DNA of 64,000 bases from Flexithrix dorotheae DSM 6795 (lineage in GTDB: Bacteria; Bacteroidota; Bacteroidia; Cytophagales; Flammeovirgaceae), in assembly GCF_000379765.1 (NCBI RefSeq), contig NZ_KB903443.1, forward strand, positions 558,882 to 622,881. The letters are read 5' to 3'. The translations under genes were made by a program, and so were the position numbers. The stretch's first letter is position 1. Each line of letters opens with the position of its first letter. This document shows positions 24,624 through 32,158 of the stretch, one piece after another. The notes under the pieces were generated by a model. The model saw nothing but the letters and a program-made list of their open reading frames with translations. It ran no database searches and was not told the origin of the DNA.

Positions 24624-25715
24624 ATGGAAGAAATCATTAAAGTTGGATTTATAGGTGCAGGAGGAATTGCCAAACCCCATGTTTATGCCTTAAAAAATTT
24701 ACCCTACTACTATGATCAGGTTCCGGAAATTCAGCTGGAAGCTGTAACTTCATTCAGGGAGGAAAGCAGGATCTCTTTTGCCAGGAAAAATGGTTTTAAA
24801 CAGGCACAGGATTTTGATTCCTTCATTAAAAATGAGGAGATTAATACAGTCTTTATTTTAGGACCAAATAAAGTACATTTCGAGCATTTGGAAGCTGCAC
24901 TTTCCATGCCTTCAGTCAATCAAATTTATTTGGAAAAACCAGTCTGCGCTTCCCAGGAAGAAGAAGTAGCTATTGTGGAATTGATGAAAAATGTGGATGG
25001 AAAAAAAATCCAGATCGGTCATCAATTTTTGCAAAACTCAGCCATACGGGCAGCCTTAAAGTTCTGGAATTCAGGAGTTCTGGGAAAACCTATCCACTTT
25101 GATTTAAAATATTATCACGGGGATTATTTGCAAAAGAGTTATAGGGATAAACGCGCAAACCGACTCACTCCGGCTCCAGAAGGCGGAGCAATGGCCGATT
25201 TAGGTTCTCATGGAATCAGTTTGTTAATTGCCTTTCTGGGGGAACAATTGCAAATTACAAGTGCGGTTCAAGGAGGTAGTTTTCCTGATGTGCCTGAAAG
25301 CTCGGATCTATTTAGTGCCTTGTCTTTGTTTGATCCCAAGAGCAAAGCAGTCGGACACATGTCTGCCAGCCGAATTAGTGCAGGAACCGGAGATTTGGTT
25401 GATTTTGAAATCTTCTGTGAAAAAGGGGCACTCAAATATTCCAGTCATTCTCCCGATTATTTTGAGTATTTCCTAGAAGAAACTCAAATTTGGAGCAAAC
25501 AATTTCTGGGTAACAGCTATGCCCCAATTACCAGTTTCCCTTCCAAACATGTGCCTTCAGGCTGGTTGAGAGCATTGGTACATGCTCATTACCTCTTCCT
25601 GACTGAGGATGATCCGAAAGCTTTCCGACCGGATATTCAGCATGGTTTGGCAGTTCAAAAACTGGTAAGGGAAACAGCTGAATATTTAGATAAATTCAGG
25701 TCTGGGGTTTCTTGA
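24624..25715 (+). CDS. Gfo/Idh/MocA family oxidoreductase (cytoplasmic)
   Basis: The protein is 363 residues and has no signal peptide. It opens with VGFIGAGGIAKPH, a standard GxGGxA-type Rossmann motif, and has EKPVCAS at the catalytic loop and a conserved DLGSHG-like segment (MADLGSHGISL). The C-terminal half is an alpha/beta substrate domain. It lies 14 bp downstream of the fucosidase gene and is probably cotranscribed, so it may oxidise the released sugar or a derivative (inference). Unlike the two Gfo/Idh proteins at 9527-11884, it stays in the cytoplasm. Confidence 0.87.
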   Translation: MEEIIKVGFIGAGGIAKPHVYALKNLPYYYDQVPEIQLEAVTSFREESRISFARKNGFKQAQDFDSFIKNEEINTVFILGPNKVHFEHLEAALSMPSVNQIYLEKPVCASQEEEVAIVELMKNVDGKKIQIGHQFLQNSAIRAALKFWNSGVLGKPIHFDLKYYHGDYLQKSYRDKRANRLTPAPEGGAMADLGSHGISLLIAFLGEQLQITSAVQGGSFPDVPESSDLFSALSLFDPKSKAVGHMSASRISAGTGDLVDFEIFCEKGALKYSSHSPDYFEYFLEETQIWSKQFLGNSYAPITSFPSKHVPSGWLRALVHAHYLFLTEDDPKAFRPDIQHGLAVQKLVRETAEYLDKFRSGVS

Positions 25716-25744
25716 AAACCAGTTTTAAAATATAGCTAACAAAA

Positions 25745-25885
25745 GTACTCCAATTCTTTGCAGGGTAGACCCGGCAAATTGGCAGCGCGCTAAATTTAAC
25801 GCAGGGTCACGAAAATGCAGACCCTGCTGAGACTTCATTTAATTGTTTTTTAGGAGTACAGCAAAGTGTTACAATCAGTAAAATT
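25745..25885. repeat. Structured intergenic repeat (copy B)
   Basis: Outer arms GTACTCC (25745-25751) and GGAGTAC (25853-25859) form an inverted repeat. Inside, GCAGGGTC (25801-25808) pairs perfectly with GACCCTGC (25820-25827). The end, 25864-25885, matches copy A at 22911-22932 in 21 of 22 positions. The inner hairpin and its CTGAG tail match copy C near 58647 with compensating base changes. This suggests a dispersed structured element, not a gene. No open frame is present. Confidence 0.55.
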
Positions 25886-25888
25886 TAC

Positions 25889-25915
25889 ATCGGGCATAAC
25901 AAATGCCGATTTTGT
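25889..25915 (+). terminator. Hairpin after the fucosidase/oxidoreductase operon
   Basis: ATCGG-GCAT (25889-25897) pairs with ATGCCGAT (25903-25910) with one bulged G and a 5-nt loop, followed by TTTTGTTTC. It is a plausible rho-independent terminator about 175 bp after the oxidoreductase stop codon. Confidence 0.45.
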
Positions 25916-25977
25916 TTCAGTCGCAATTCAATTGCTCATGAGCTGGAACCTTACTTTTGTCGTGAAATTATATTTGA

Positions 25978-25996
25978 GTTTAGATACAATCTAAAC
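25978..25996 (-). terminator. Short hairpin beyond the small membrane protein gene
   Basis: GTTTAGAT (25978-25985) pairs perfectly with ATCTAAAC (25989-25996) across a 3-nt loop, 32 bp beyond the stop codon at 26028. There is no strong T-run, so it is a weak terminator candidate. Confidence 0.4.
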
Positions 25997-26027
25997 CCAG
26001 TGGAAGGGAATATCCACATTCTTCTTT

Positions 26028-26384
26028 TCAACATTTTGGGATATCGATAAAAAGACTCAATATATCATCACTAAATACTAGAATTGCCAAACATATTAGA
26101 ATACTGACACATGTTTTTTGCAAAACCTGCCATTTTGAAAGATTTGAATATCTATGTTGTAAATTTCTAATCCTGCTTGGTGAATAATACAAGAAGTTCA
26201 AACCCAATAAAAGAAAACAAAAAATAGTCAAACCAATCTTAATAGATAAGTCTTTTAGTTCAATTCCTTCACATCCAAAAAAGAATCTTAATAAAATAAT
26301 GATTGAAGGTAAAAAGATTATTAATTGGATAATTGATATAAGCATTATAGCCCAATAAATGGATCTATAAATCTTAAATTTCAT
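26028..26384 (-). CDS. Small hypothetical membrane protein
   Basis: From the ATG near 26384 the protein is about 118 residues with three or four hydrophobic helices (near residues 8-35, 50-70 and 95-118). An earlier in-frame ATG at 26417 adds 11 residues. I recognise no family. Base composition is visibly more AT-rich than the neighbouring sulfatase and fucosidase genes, and both flanks are AT-rich spacers. This may indicate a recently acquired or poorly constrained gene. It could also be a chance open frame, although the pattern of helices with a basic loop (SPSRIRNLQHRYSN) looks protein-like. Confidence 0.5.
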   Translation of the reverse strand: MKFKIYRSIYWAIMLISIIQLIIFLPSIIILLRFFFGCEGIELKDLSIKIGLTIFCFLLLGLNFLYYSPSRIRNLQHRYSNLSKWQVLQKTCVSILICLAILVFSDDILSLFIDIPKC

Positions 26385-26590
26385 AACCTTATAAAAAAGT
26401 ATATTTAATATCCACATAATTTGATTAAACCTGAAAGGGGTTTTAAAACAATATACATCTATTATATATCCAGATATTTATAGAATTGTGATATAGATAA
26501 ACTGATCTAATTTTAAATCCTATAGATCATTAAATTTACATTTTGAATTTTACTTTTTAAAAAACCTTCTTGTAATAGAAATATTCAATC

Positions 26591-28177
26591 TTACTTTTTC
26601 ACCAAAAGCTTACGATCAACCACTCCAACACGATTGGCCCAGGCTTCGTATTTTTCAGTGAGCTCCTTCCCTTTTTCTGGATTTTCGGAACTCAAATCCT
26701 TCATCTCTATCCGGTCTTCTTTTACATTATACAATCGCCAGACTTCTTCTGGGAACGAAGCAACCAGTTTCCAATCCCCTACCCTCACCGCTTTATTTCC
26801 TTCATGCTCCCAAAAAAGGGCTTCATGATCTTCTCTTTTTCCATTCTTTATCAATGGCAACAGTGATTTTCCCTCCATTGGCAAGATTTTATTTCCATGA
26901 TATTCGTCTGGATAAGTAGTTTCGGCTAACTCCACACAAGTAGGCATAATGTCCATGATGTGCGCTACTTCATGATTCAATTTATCCGCTTTTTTCATGT
27001 TTGGATAATGGAAAATAAGCGGAGAGGAAATTCCTCCTTCATGCACCCAGTGCTTATACATTCGGAAAGGTGTATTGCTTACATTGGCCCACGCCCTGCC
27101 ATACGACCGGTAAGTTTCATTCGACCCTAATTTATCTTTATCTTCAATATTTAAAGGATCAAATCCAAGTTCTTCATGTGTTCCACCATTGTCCGATAAA
27201 AAGAAAATAGCTGTATTTTCCAATGCTCCATTGGCCTTTAAAGTCTTAATTATTTCCCCCACACCATGATCCACCATTTCCAACTGAGCCGCATAGATTG
27301 CCATTTTGTGGTCGTAAAATTCTTTTTCTTCCTGTGTGAGTTGATCCCAATTTAACACCACATCATCCACCTCACTTAACTGCATTTGTGGTCCAAAAAA
27401 GCCAAGTTTTTTCAGCTGGTCCAGCTTTTCTTTTTTCAAGGCATCAAAACCATCCATAAACTTTCCCAAATATTTTTGATACACCTCCTTTGGAGCCTGG
27501 ATGGGGAAGTGAGGAGCAATATGCGCCAGATATAGGAAAAATGGGTTGTCTTTTTTAGCGGCCTCATCAATAAATTTTACAGCATTTTCATTGAATGCGG
27601 TAGTGGAATAATAAGTTTCATCCAGAGCAAGTACACTGTCATTCAGTACTACACTTCTCTTTCTGTTGAAGGGATAAAAGTAAACTCCTCCTCCTTCCGG
27701 GACACCATAGAATTGTTCAAATCCCCTTTGTCTGGGCCAGTAATCCTTACCACTTCCCAAATGCCATTTTCCCGACATTAAAGTGGAATAACCTGCATCT
27801 TTTAAAACTTCGGCTATTGTAACACAACTTTTATTGAGCCTTCCCTGATAAGATGGATAACCATGATCTCCTGTCATATCACCAATACCAGCCTGATGTT
27901 GGTAGAGACCCGTCATCAAGGCGGCTCTGCTTGGGCAGCATCTTGAGGTATTGTAGAATTGGCTAAATAGCACACCTTCATTAGCCAGTTGATCTATATT
28001 GGGAGTTTGAATTCTTGAACCAAAAATCCCCAAATCGGAAAAACCCATATCATCCACCATAATTAATACAATGTTTGGTCTTTCATCTGCGGAAGATTCG
28101 GGTGTTTCTGTAGTTTCTTTCTGGCAAGAATTAAAAAACAGGATAGTAAGGAAAAGGGTAAGTGATAGTAGTTTCAT
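26591..28177 (-). CDS. Sulfatase (formylglycine-dependent) lipoprotein
   Basis: The protein is 528 residues with a lipoprotein signal (FFNSC, C18). The alkaline-phosphatase-like fold begins PNIVLIMVDDMGFSDLG, where D42 and D43 are metal ligands. The active-site motif CCPSR (80-84) followed by AALMTG fits CxPSR, so C80 would be converted to formylglycine by an anaerobic or FGE-type maturase, which is not in this window. Metal ligands DN lie in FFLSDNGG. Proteins of this type remove sulfate esters from glycans at the cell envelope. Proximity to a fucosidase suggests a sulfated fucan or mucin-like substrate (inference). It is transcribed on its own. Confidence 0.9.
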   Translation of the reverse strand: MKLLSLTLFLTILFFNSCQKETTETPESSADERPNIVLIMVDDMGFSDLGIFGSRIQTPNIDQLANEGVLFSQFYNTSRCCPSRAALMTGLYQHQAGIGDMTGDHGYPSYQGRLNKSCVTIAEVLKDAGYSTLMSGKWHLGSGKDYWPRQRGFEQFYGVPEGGGVYFYPFNRKRSVVLNDSVLALDETYYSTTAFNENAVKFIDEAAKKDNPFFLYLAHIAPHFPIQAPKEVYQKYLGKFMDGFDALKKEKLDQLKKLGFFGPQMQLSEVDDVVLNWDQLTQEEKEFYDHKMAIYAAQLEMVDHGVGEIIKTLKANGALENTAIFFLSDNGGTHEELGFDPLNIEDKDKLGSNETYRSYGRAWANVSNTPFRMYKHWVHEGGISSPLIFHYPNMKKADKLNHEVAHIMDIMPTCVELAETTYPDEYHGNKILPMEGKSLLPLIKNGKREDHEALFWEHEGNKAVRVGDWKLVASFPEEVWRLYNVKEDRIEMKDLSSENPEKGKELTEKYEAWANRVGVVDRKLLVKK

Positions 28178-28317
28178 TTGAAGCTTTAAGTAAATTTTCA
28201 GTTTAGAAAACCTGAATTTAGCAAAAAATGAAATTATTGCTCCTAAAATCTTTTAAAAAGGGATTTGTAAAAGACTAAAAGGGAATGTTTTTTTCTGGGA
28301 AATACCAAATTTTAAAA

Positions 28318-28695
28318 TCAGGATTCTTCTCCAAAATGAATTGGGCTTAAATCCTTTAGTTCTTCATCGGTAAATAGCCTGGACTCAATGACAAAGCGAA
28401 TGCCCATGGGGATTTCCAAAGAAAAACTTGCTCCTCTTCCTTTTACCACATTTACCGTGAGTTGAGTATGTTTCCAATAATCAAACTGATCTTTTGACAT
28501 ATAAAAATCGCAACCATGAATAGTTCCCAACCAGACATCGGTTTCATTTAAAAGCAATTCCCCTTTTTCAAAACACATAGGAGAAGAACCATCACAACAG
28601 CCACCACTTTGATGAAACATCAACGGCCCGTGTTTTTCTCTCAGTTCATCAATTACTGCTTTGGCTTTTTCGGTAACTAACACACGTTCTTTCAT
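28318..28695 (-). CDS. DUF779 family protein
   Basis: From the ATG at 28693-28695 the protein is 125 residues. The open frame runs to 28749, but that start would lie inside the terminator hairpin. Key segments are FHQSGGCCDGSSPMC and GCDFYMSKDQFDYW, typical of DUF779. This family is nearly always encoded next to an aldehyde dehydrogenase, as here. The biochemical role is unknown. The cysteine-rich loop may bind a metal (inference). It is the second gene after the aldehyde dehydrogenase, with a hairpin in the 116-bp gap. Confidence 0.85.
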   Translation of the reverse strand: MKERVLVTEKAKAVIDELREKHGPLMFHQSGGCCDGSSPMCFEKGELLLNETDVWLGTIHGCDFYMSKDQFDYWKHTQLTVNVVKGRGASFSLEIPMGIRFVIESRLFTDEELKDLSPIHFGEES

Positions 28696-28742
28696 AACAG
28701 ATAGGGATATAAATAGGGAAAGGTGGAAAATAAGAAAAGCTG

Positions 28743-28761
28743 CCTGCAATAAAATTGCAGG
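28743..28761 (-). terminator. Hairpin between the aldehyde dehydrogenase and DUF779 genes
   Basis: CCTGCAAT (28743-28750) pairs perfectly with ATTGCAGG (28754-28761) across a 3-nt loop. On the minus strand it is followed by CAGCTTTTCTTATTTT. It may act as a partial terminator that lowers DUF779 expression relative to the dehydrogenase. Confidence 0.6.
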
Positions 28762-28811
28762 TAGCTCAAAATTTTTATTGTTAAACTGCTTACAACTTGA
28801 AAAATTAAATT

Positions 28812-30335
28812 TTAAAAGAATCCTAACGCTTTTTTATCATAGGAGATGAGCATATTTTTAGTTTGTCGGTAATGGTTCAACATCATTTTGTGAGTTTCTC
28901 TGCCTATTCCCGACTTTTTGTAACCTCCAAATGGGGCATGAGCAGGATAAGCATGGTAACAGTTTACCCAAACTCGTCCTGCCTGAACCGCCCTGGATAT
29001 TTGGTAAGCCTGGTGCATATCCCTTGTCCAAACACCAGCACCAAGTCCGTAGAGGGTATCATTGGCAATTTCAATTGCCTCAGCCTCATTTTTAAAAGTA
29101 GTAACACATACAACTGGCCCAAAAATTTCTTCCTGGAACACTCTCATTTTGTTATTGCCCTTCAAAATAGTTGGTTGAATATAGAATCCACCTTCTAAAC
29201 CTTCATTGTATGCAGCTGCTCCTCCTGCGAGCACTTCACATCCTTCCTCCTTACCGATATTGATGTAGTTTAATATTTTTTCGTATTGGTCATTGGAAGC
29301 CTGGGCACCCATCATGGTATTTGGATCCAGCGGATGGCCAAGTTTTATCGCTTTAGTTCTTTCTATCACCCTTTCGATAAAAGCATCATAAATATTTTCC
29401 TGCACTAATATCCTGGACGGACAAGTACAAACCTCTCCCTGGTTTAGGGCAAACATTACTGCACCTTCCAGACACTTATCAAAAAATTCATCATCTGCTT
29501 CCATTATACTGTCAAAGAAAATATTAGGTGATTTACCTCCTAATTCTAAAGTAACAGAAGTGATATTTTTAGAAGCATATTGCATAATTAACTGGCCGGT
29601 GGTGGTTTCACCGGTAAATGCCACTTTATTAATTCTTGGACTTGAAGCCAATGGTTTACCAGCCTCAGTTCCAAAACCGTTTACAACGTTAAGCACACCC
29701 GCTGGTAAAATATCCTGTATCAGTTCCATTAGGATCATAATTCCTACCGGAGTTTGTTCTGCAGGTTTCAACACCACACAATTTCCGGCTGCAAGTGCAG
29801 GGGCTACTTTCCAGGCGGCCATTAAAAGTGGGAAGTTCCAGGGAATGATCTGTCCTACCACACCCAAAGGTTCCAAAACATTCATAGAAACCGTGCTGGA
29901 ATCCAGTTCACTTACAGAACCTTCCTCAGCTCTTATTACACCGGCAAAATACCTGAAATGATCAACCGCTAAAGGTAAATCTGCAGCTCTGGTTTCCCTA
30001 AGTGCTTTTCCGTTGTCCCAGGTTTCTACCCTGGCCAGGTTTTCTAAATTTTGCTCAATAACATCTGCTATTTTTAATAGAATATTGCTTCTGAAAGTGG
30101 CTGATGAGTTATTCCATTCTGGTGCTGCTGCCCATGCTGCATCAATAGCTTTTTCTATATCTTCTGAAGTAGATCTGGCGATTTTTGTAAATGAATTTCC
30201 ATCCACCGGTGATACATTCTCAAAATATTCTCCTTTTACGGGAGCTACCCATTTCCCTCCTATAAAATTATCATACTGATTTTTGAAAATTGGCTTTTCT
30301 ACCACATTGCTTGTGGTGGTTAATACATCACTCAT
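28812..30335 (-). CDS. NAD(P)-dependent aldehyde dehydrogenase
   Basis: The protein is 507 residues, normal for the family. Visible motifs are the N-terminal [12 protein letters not shown], the cofactor and substrate segment [16 protein letters not shown], the general base in LELGGKSPN, and the nucleophile region [11 protein letters not shown]. Closest in appearance are acetaldehyde/chloroacetaldehyde-type dehydrogenases that travel with DUF779. The enzyme oxidises a small aldehyde to its acid in the cytoplasm. The promoter region contains a TAAGTTTG -7 box and a tandem AraC-type site. The divergently encoded AraC protein is its likely activator (inference). Confidence 0.92.
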   Translation of the reverse strand: MSDVLTTTSNVVEKPIFKNQYDNFIGGKWVAPVKGEYFENVSPVDGNSFTKIARSTSEDIEKAIDAAWAAAPEWNNSSATFRSNILLKIADVIEQNLENLARVETWDNGKALRETRAADLPLAVDHFRYFAGVIRAEEGSVSELDSSTVSMNVLEPLGVVGQIIPWNFPLLMAAWKVAPALAAGNCVVLKPAEQTPVGIMILMELIQDILPAGVLNVVNGFGTEAGKPLASSPRINKVAFTGETTTGQLIMQYASKNITSVTLELGGKSPNIFFDSIMEADDEFFDKCLEGAVMFALNQGEVCTCPSRILVQENIYDAFIERVIERTKAIKLGHPLDPNTMMGAQASNDQYEKILNYINIGKEEGCEVLAGGAAAYNEGLEGGFYIQPTILKGNNKMRVFQEEIFGPVVCVTTFKNEAEAIEIANDTLYGLGAGVWTRDMHQAYQISRAVQAGRVWVNCYHAYPAHAPFGGYKKSGIGRETHKMMLNHYRQTKNMLISYDKKALGFF

Positions 30336-30395
30336 ATTTACTAGTTTGGTTATGTTAAATAATATTTACCTCATTTTGGCCTAGTGCCCACTATA

Positions 30396-30403
30396 CAAAC
30401 TTA
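30396..30403 (-). promoter_or_regulatory. Promoter -7 box TAAGTTTG of the aldehyde dehydrogenase gene
   Basis: TAAGTTTG on the minus strand matches TAnnTTTG, about 60 bp upstream of the start codon. The AraC-type repeats begin 18 bp further upstream, the usual position for a class II activator. Confidence 0.6.
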
Positions 30404-30420
30404 TTCATAACATTTTACTA

Positions 30421-30461
30421 AAAGTTGACCAATCCTATCATAAAGGTGAACAATCCTAGCA
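30421..30461. promoter_or_regulatory. Tandem AraC-family operator, 21-bp period
   Basis: Two direct copies of a 20-bp site lie at 30421-30440 and 30442-30461, agreeing at 17 of 20 positions. The core is TGACCAATCCTA / TGAACAATCCTA. The 21-bp period places both on the same face of the helix, as in known AraC-family half-sites. Relative to the -7 box at 30396-30403, the nearer copy overlaps the -33 region. Confidence 0.75.
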
Positions 30462-30689
30462 ACCTTTATCCAGCATATTTTCCAAAAGCCTCCTCTTGCA
30501 AAAATATAACTAGCTTTTTATGTGATGTATTAACGAGAAATAAAAATTTAAAACTTAAATAAGTAACATATTAAAAATATTATACTTTAATAGTTCATAA
30601 TTATACTATTTTATAGAATTTGATTTTTGATGAAAAATTGTTCATATTTATCATTACCATAAACCGACTTAACCCAAAACATAACAAAT

Positions 30690-31601
30690 ATGTCCCTTTC
30701 AGAACAATTTTTCCAAAACCGGAGATTGGAAAACCTGGTGGAGAACAAAACCTCTTATACCCTTAAAAGTGCAGAAATGCACATTTTTGAAACACATCAG
30801 CAAGCCGAAAGGGTTTTACTCGAATTCAATCATCCTGTGTTGGCCAGTATGTTACAAGGCAAAAAAATCATGCACCTCAACCAAATGCAATCATTTGATT
30901 TCCTACCTGGTGAATCTTTAATCTTGCCTGCCGGAGAGCCCATGTGTATAGATTTTCCGGATGCAAAACTTAAAGACCCAACAAGATGCCTGGCGATGAC
31001 CATAGCAGAAGATAAAATAAAGGAAATTATAGACTTTTTGAATGAGAATATGCCCAAGTCAGATAATAAAGAATGGCGTTTTACAGACTATAATTTCCAC
31101 TTTACCAATGATATAGCCATCCACCAGATCATCCATCGCCTGCTTTATTTATTTACTGAGAATCATACTTCAAAAGATGTTTTTGCTGATTATATGCTCA
31201 GGGAACTTGTGATCAGAATTCTTCAGGCAGAAACTAAAAAGATTTATACAGAAAAAACCCTGAGCATGGGGGGAAATAACAGACTTGCATTTATCATTCA
31301 ATACATTAGAGATAACCTGGATAAATCACTTAGTATTGAAGAATTAAGCGAAAAAGTGTGTATGAGTGAATCCAATTTCTATAGGGTATTTAAAAATGAG
31401 ATGGGCATTTCCCCTGTTGATTTTATAAACAATGAACGAATAAAGCTGGCCACCAGCCTTCTCAACAATCCGAAAAACAGAATAAAAGATGTATACATGG
31501 AATGTGGGTTTAATAGTCTTTCCTACTTCATTCGCCTGTTTAAAAGGAAAAAACAAGTTTCCCCAAAGGAATATCAACAGGAAATATTGAGGCAGGGGTA
31601 A
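30690..31601 (+). CDS. AraC family transcriptional regulator
   Basis: The protein is 303 residues. The N-terminal part (about 20-175) is a cupin-like sensor with SLILPAGEPMCIDFP and resembles the AraC_N domain found in regulators of aldehyde and alcohol metabolism. The C-terminal part (about 205-303) has the two AraC helix-turn-helices: LSIEELSEKVCMSESNFYRV and a second with IKDVYMECGFNSLSYFIRLF. It is transcribed divergently from the aldehyde dehydrogenase gene. The direct repeats between them are the presumed binding site, so it most likely activates that operon when a certain aldehyde or substrate is present (inference). Confidence 0.88.
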   Translation: MSLSEQFFQNRRLENLVENKTSYTLKSAEMHIFETHQQAERVLLEFNHPVLASMLQGKKIMHLNQMQSFDFLPGESLILPAGEPMCIDFPDAKLKDPTRCLAMTIAEDKIKEIIDFLNENMPKSDNKEWRFTDYNFHFTNDIAIHQIIHRLLYLFTENHTSKDVFADYMLRELVIRILQAETKKIYTEKTLSMGGNNRLAFIIQYIRDNLDKSLSIEELSEKVCMSESNFYRVFKNEMGISPVDFINNERIKLATSLLNNPKNRIKDVYMECGFNSLSYFIRLFKRKKQVSPKEYQQEILRQG

Positions 31602-32158
31602 ATTTTCTGATTCTTAAACTTGGGTCTATCCACAAGGGACCTTCTTTAAATCAAGAAGTAGGATAGAAAAACTTTAACTTATTTCCCAAAGTGGAGTTAA
31701 CTGCCCCTTACCAAATTCATAAATATTTTTAATGGTGAATTTTTTTATTTTAAAGTTCACTTTGTATATTACAAGTCAACCAGCCTTGTATTGTTTTTTT
31801 ATTTTGAAAATACATTTTTCTCAAAATCAATACTAACAAAATTCACCTATTAAATCTATAAACCACCGTTTCTGAAAATCAAATTTCATTACTCAATTAT
31901 TGGCTTGAACAACCAAAATTGAGTGGGCATTTTTTATTTCCAATCCAAACAAATTAGGTACCTGTACTTCTAATATTGAGCATCTTCATATCAATCAGTT
32001 TTGATAAATTATAAGATGGTTATTTCCATCCATCTACTTATTAACACTTTTAAAATTGCCTTAAACCCTTTGGGAAAATTTTTGAATTTTCCTTTAGGAA
32101 TTTTTTACCCTTAAAAAGCTCCGAAACTATATTTTTTAACTAATAAAAACCCAATTAA
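31602..32158. other. Long AT-rich intergenic region with an isolated terminator
   Basis: The region has 557 bp and no convincing open frame. The only structure is the terminator-like hairpin at 31891-31924, nearly 300 bp after the AraC gene and 235 bp before the protease gene. It could end a long 3' UTR or a small untranslated transcript. Nothing else can be assigned. Confidence 0.5.
31891..31924 (+). terminator. Hairpin terminator within the intergenic region
   Basis: ACTCAATT (31891-31898) pairs with AATTGAGT (31917-31924) and TTGG (31900-31903) with CCAA (31913-31916), leaving one bulged A and a 9-nt loop. GGGCATTTTTTATTT follows. It is a good rho-independent terminator on the plus strand. 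Confidence 0.65.

Larger units (their letters stand above)
30336..30689. other. Divergent promoter region, aldehyde dehydrogenase/AraC regulator
   Basis: The 354-bp region holds the -7 box and the tandem AraC site listed separately. Further towards the araC-type gene it becomes very AT-rich. I see no clear second promoter and no open frame. Confidence 0.6.

Noticed and set aside
29560-29961. A 133-codon plus-strand frame opposite the aldehyde dehydrogenase gene
   Set aside because: Antisense shadow of a highly conserved enzyme; no start context or motif.
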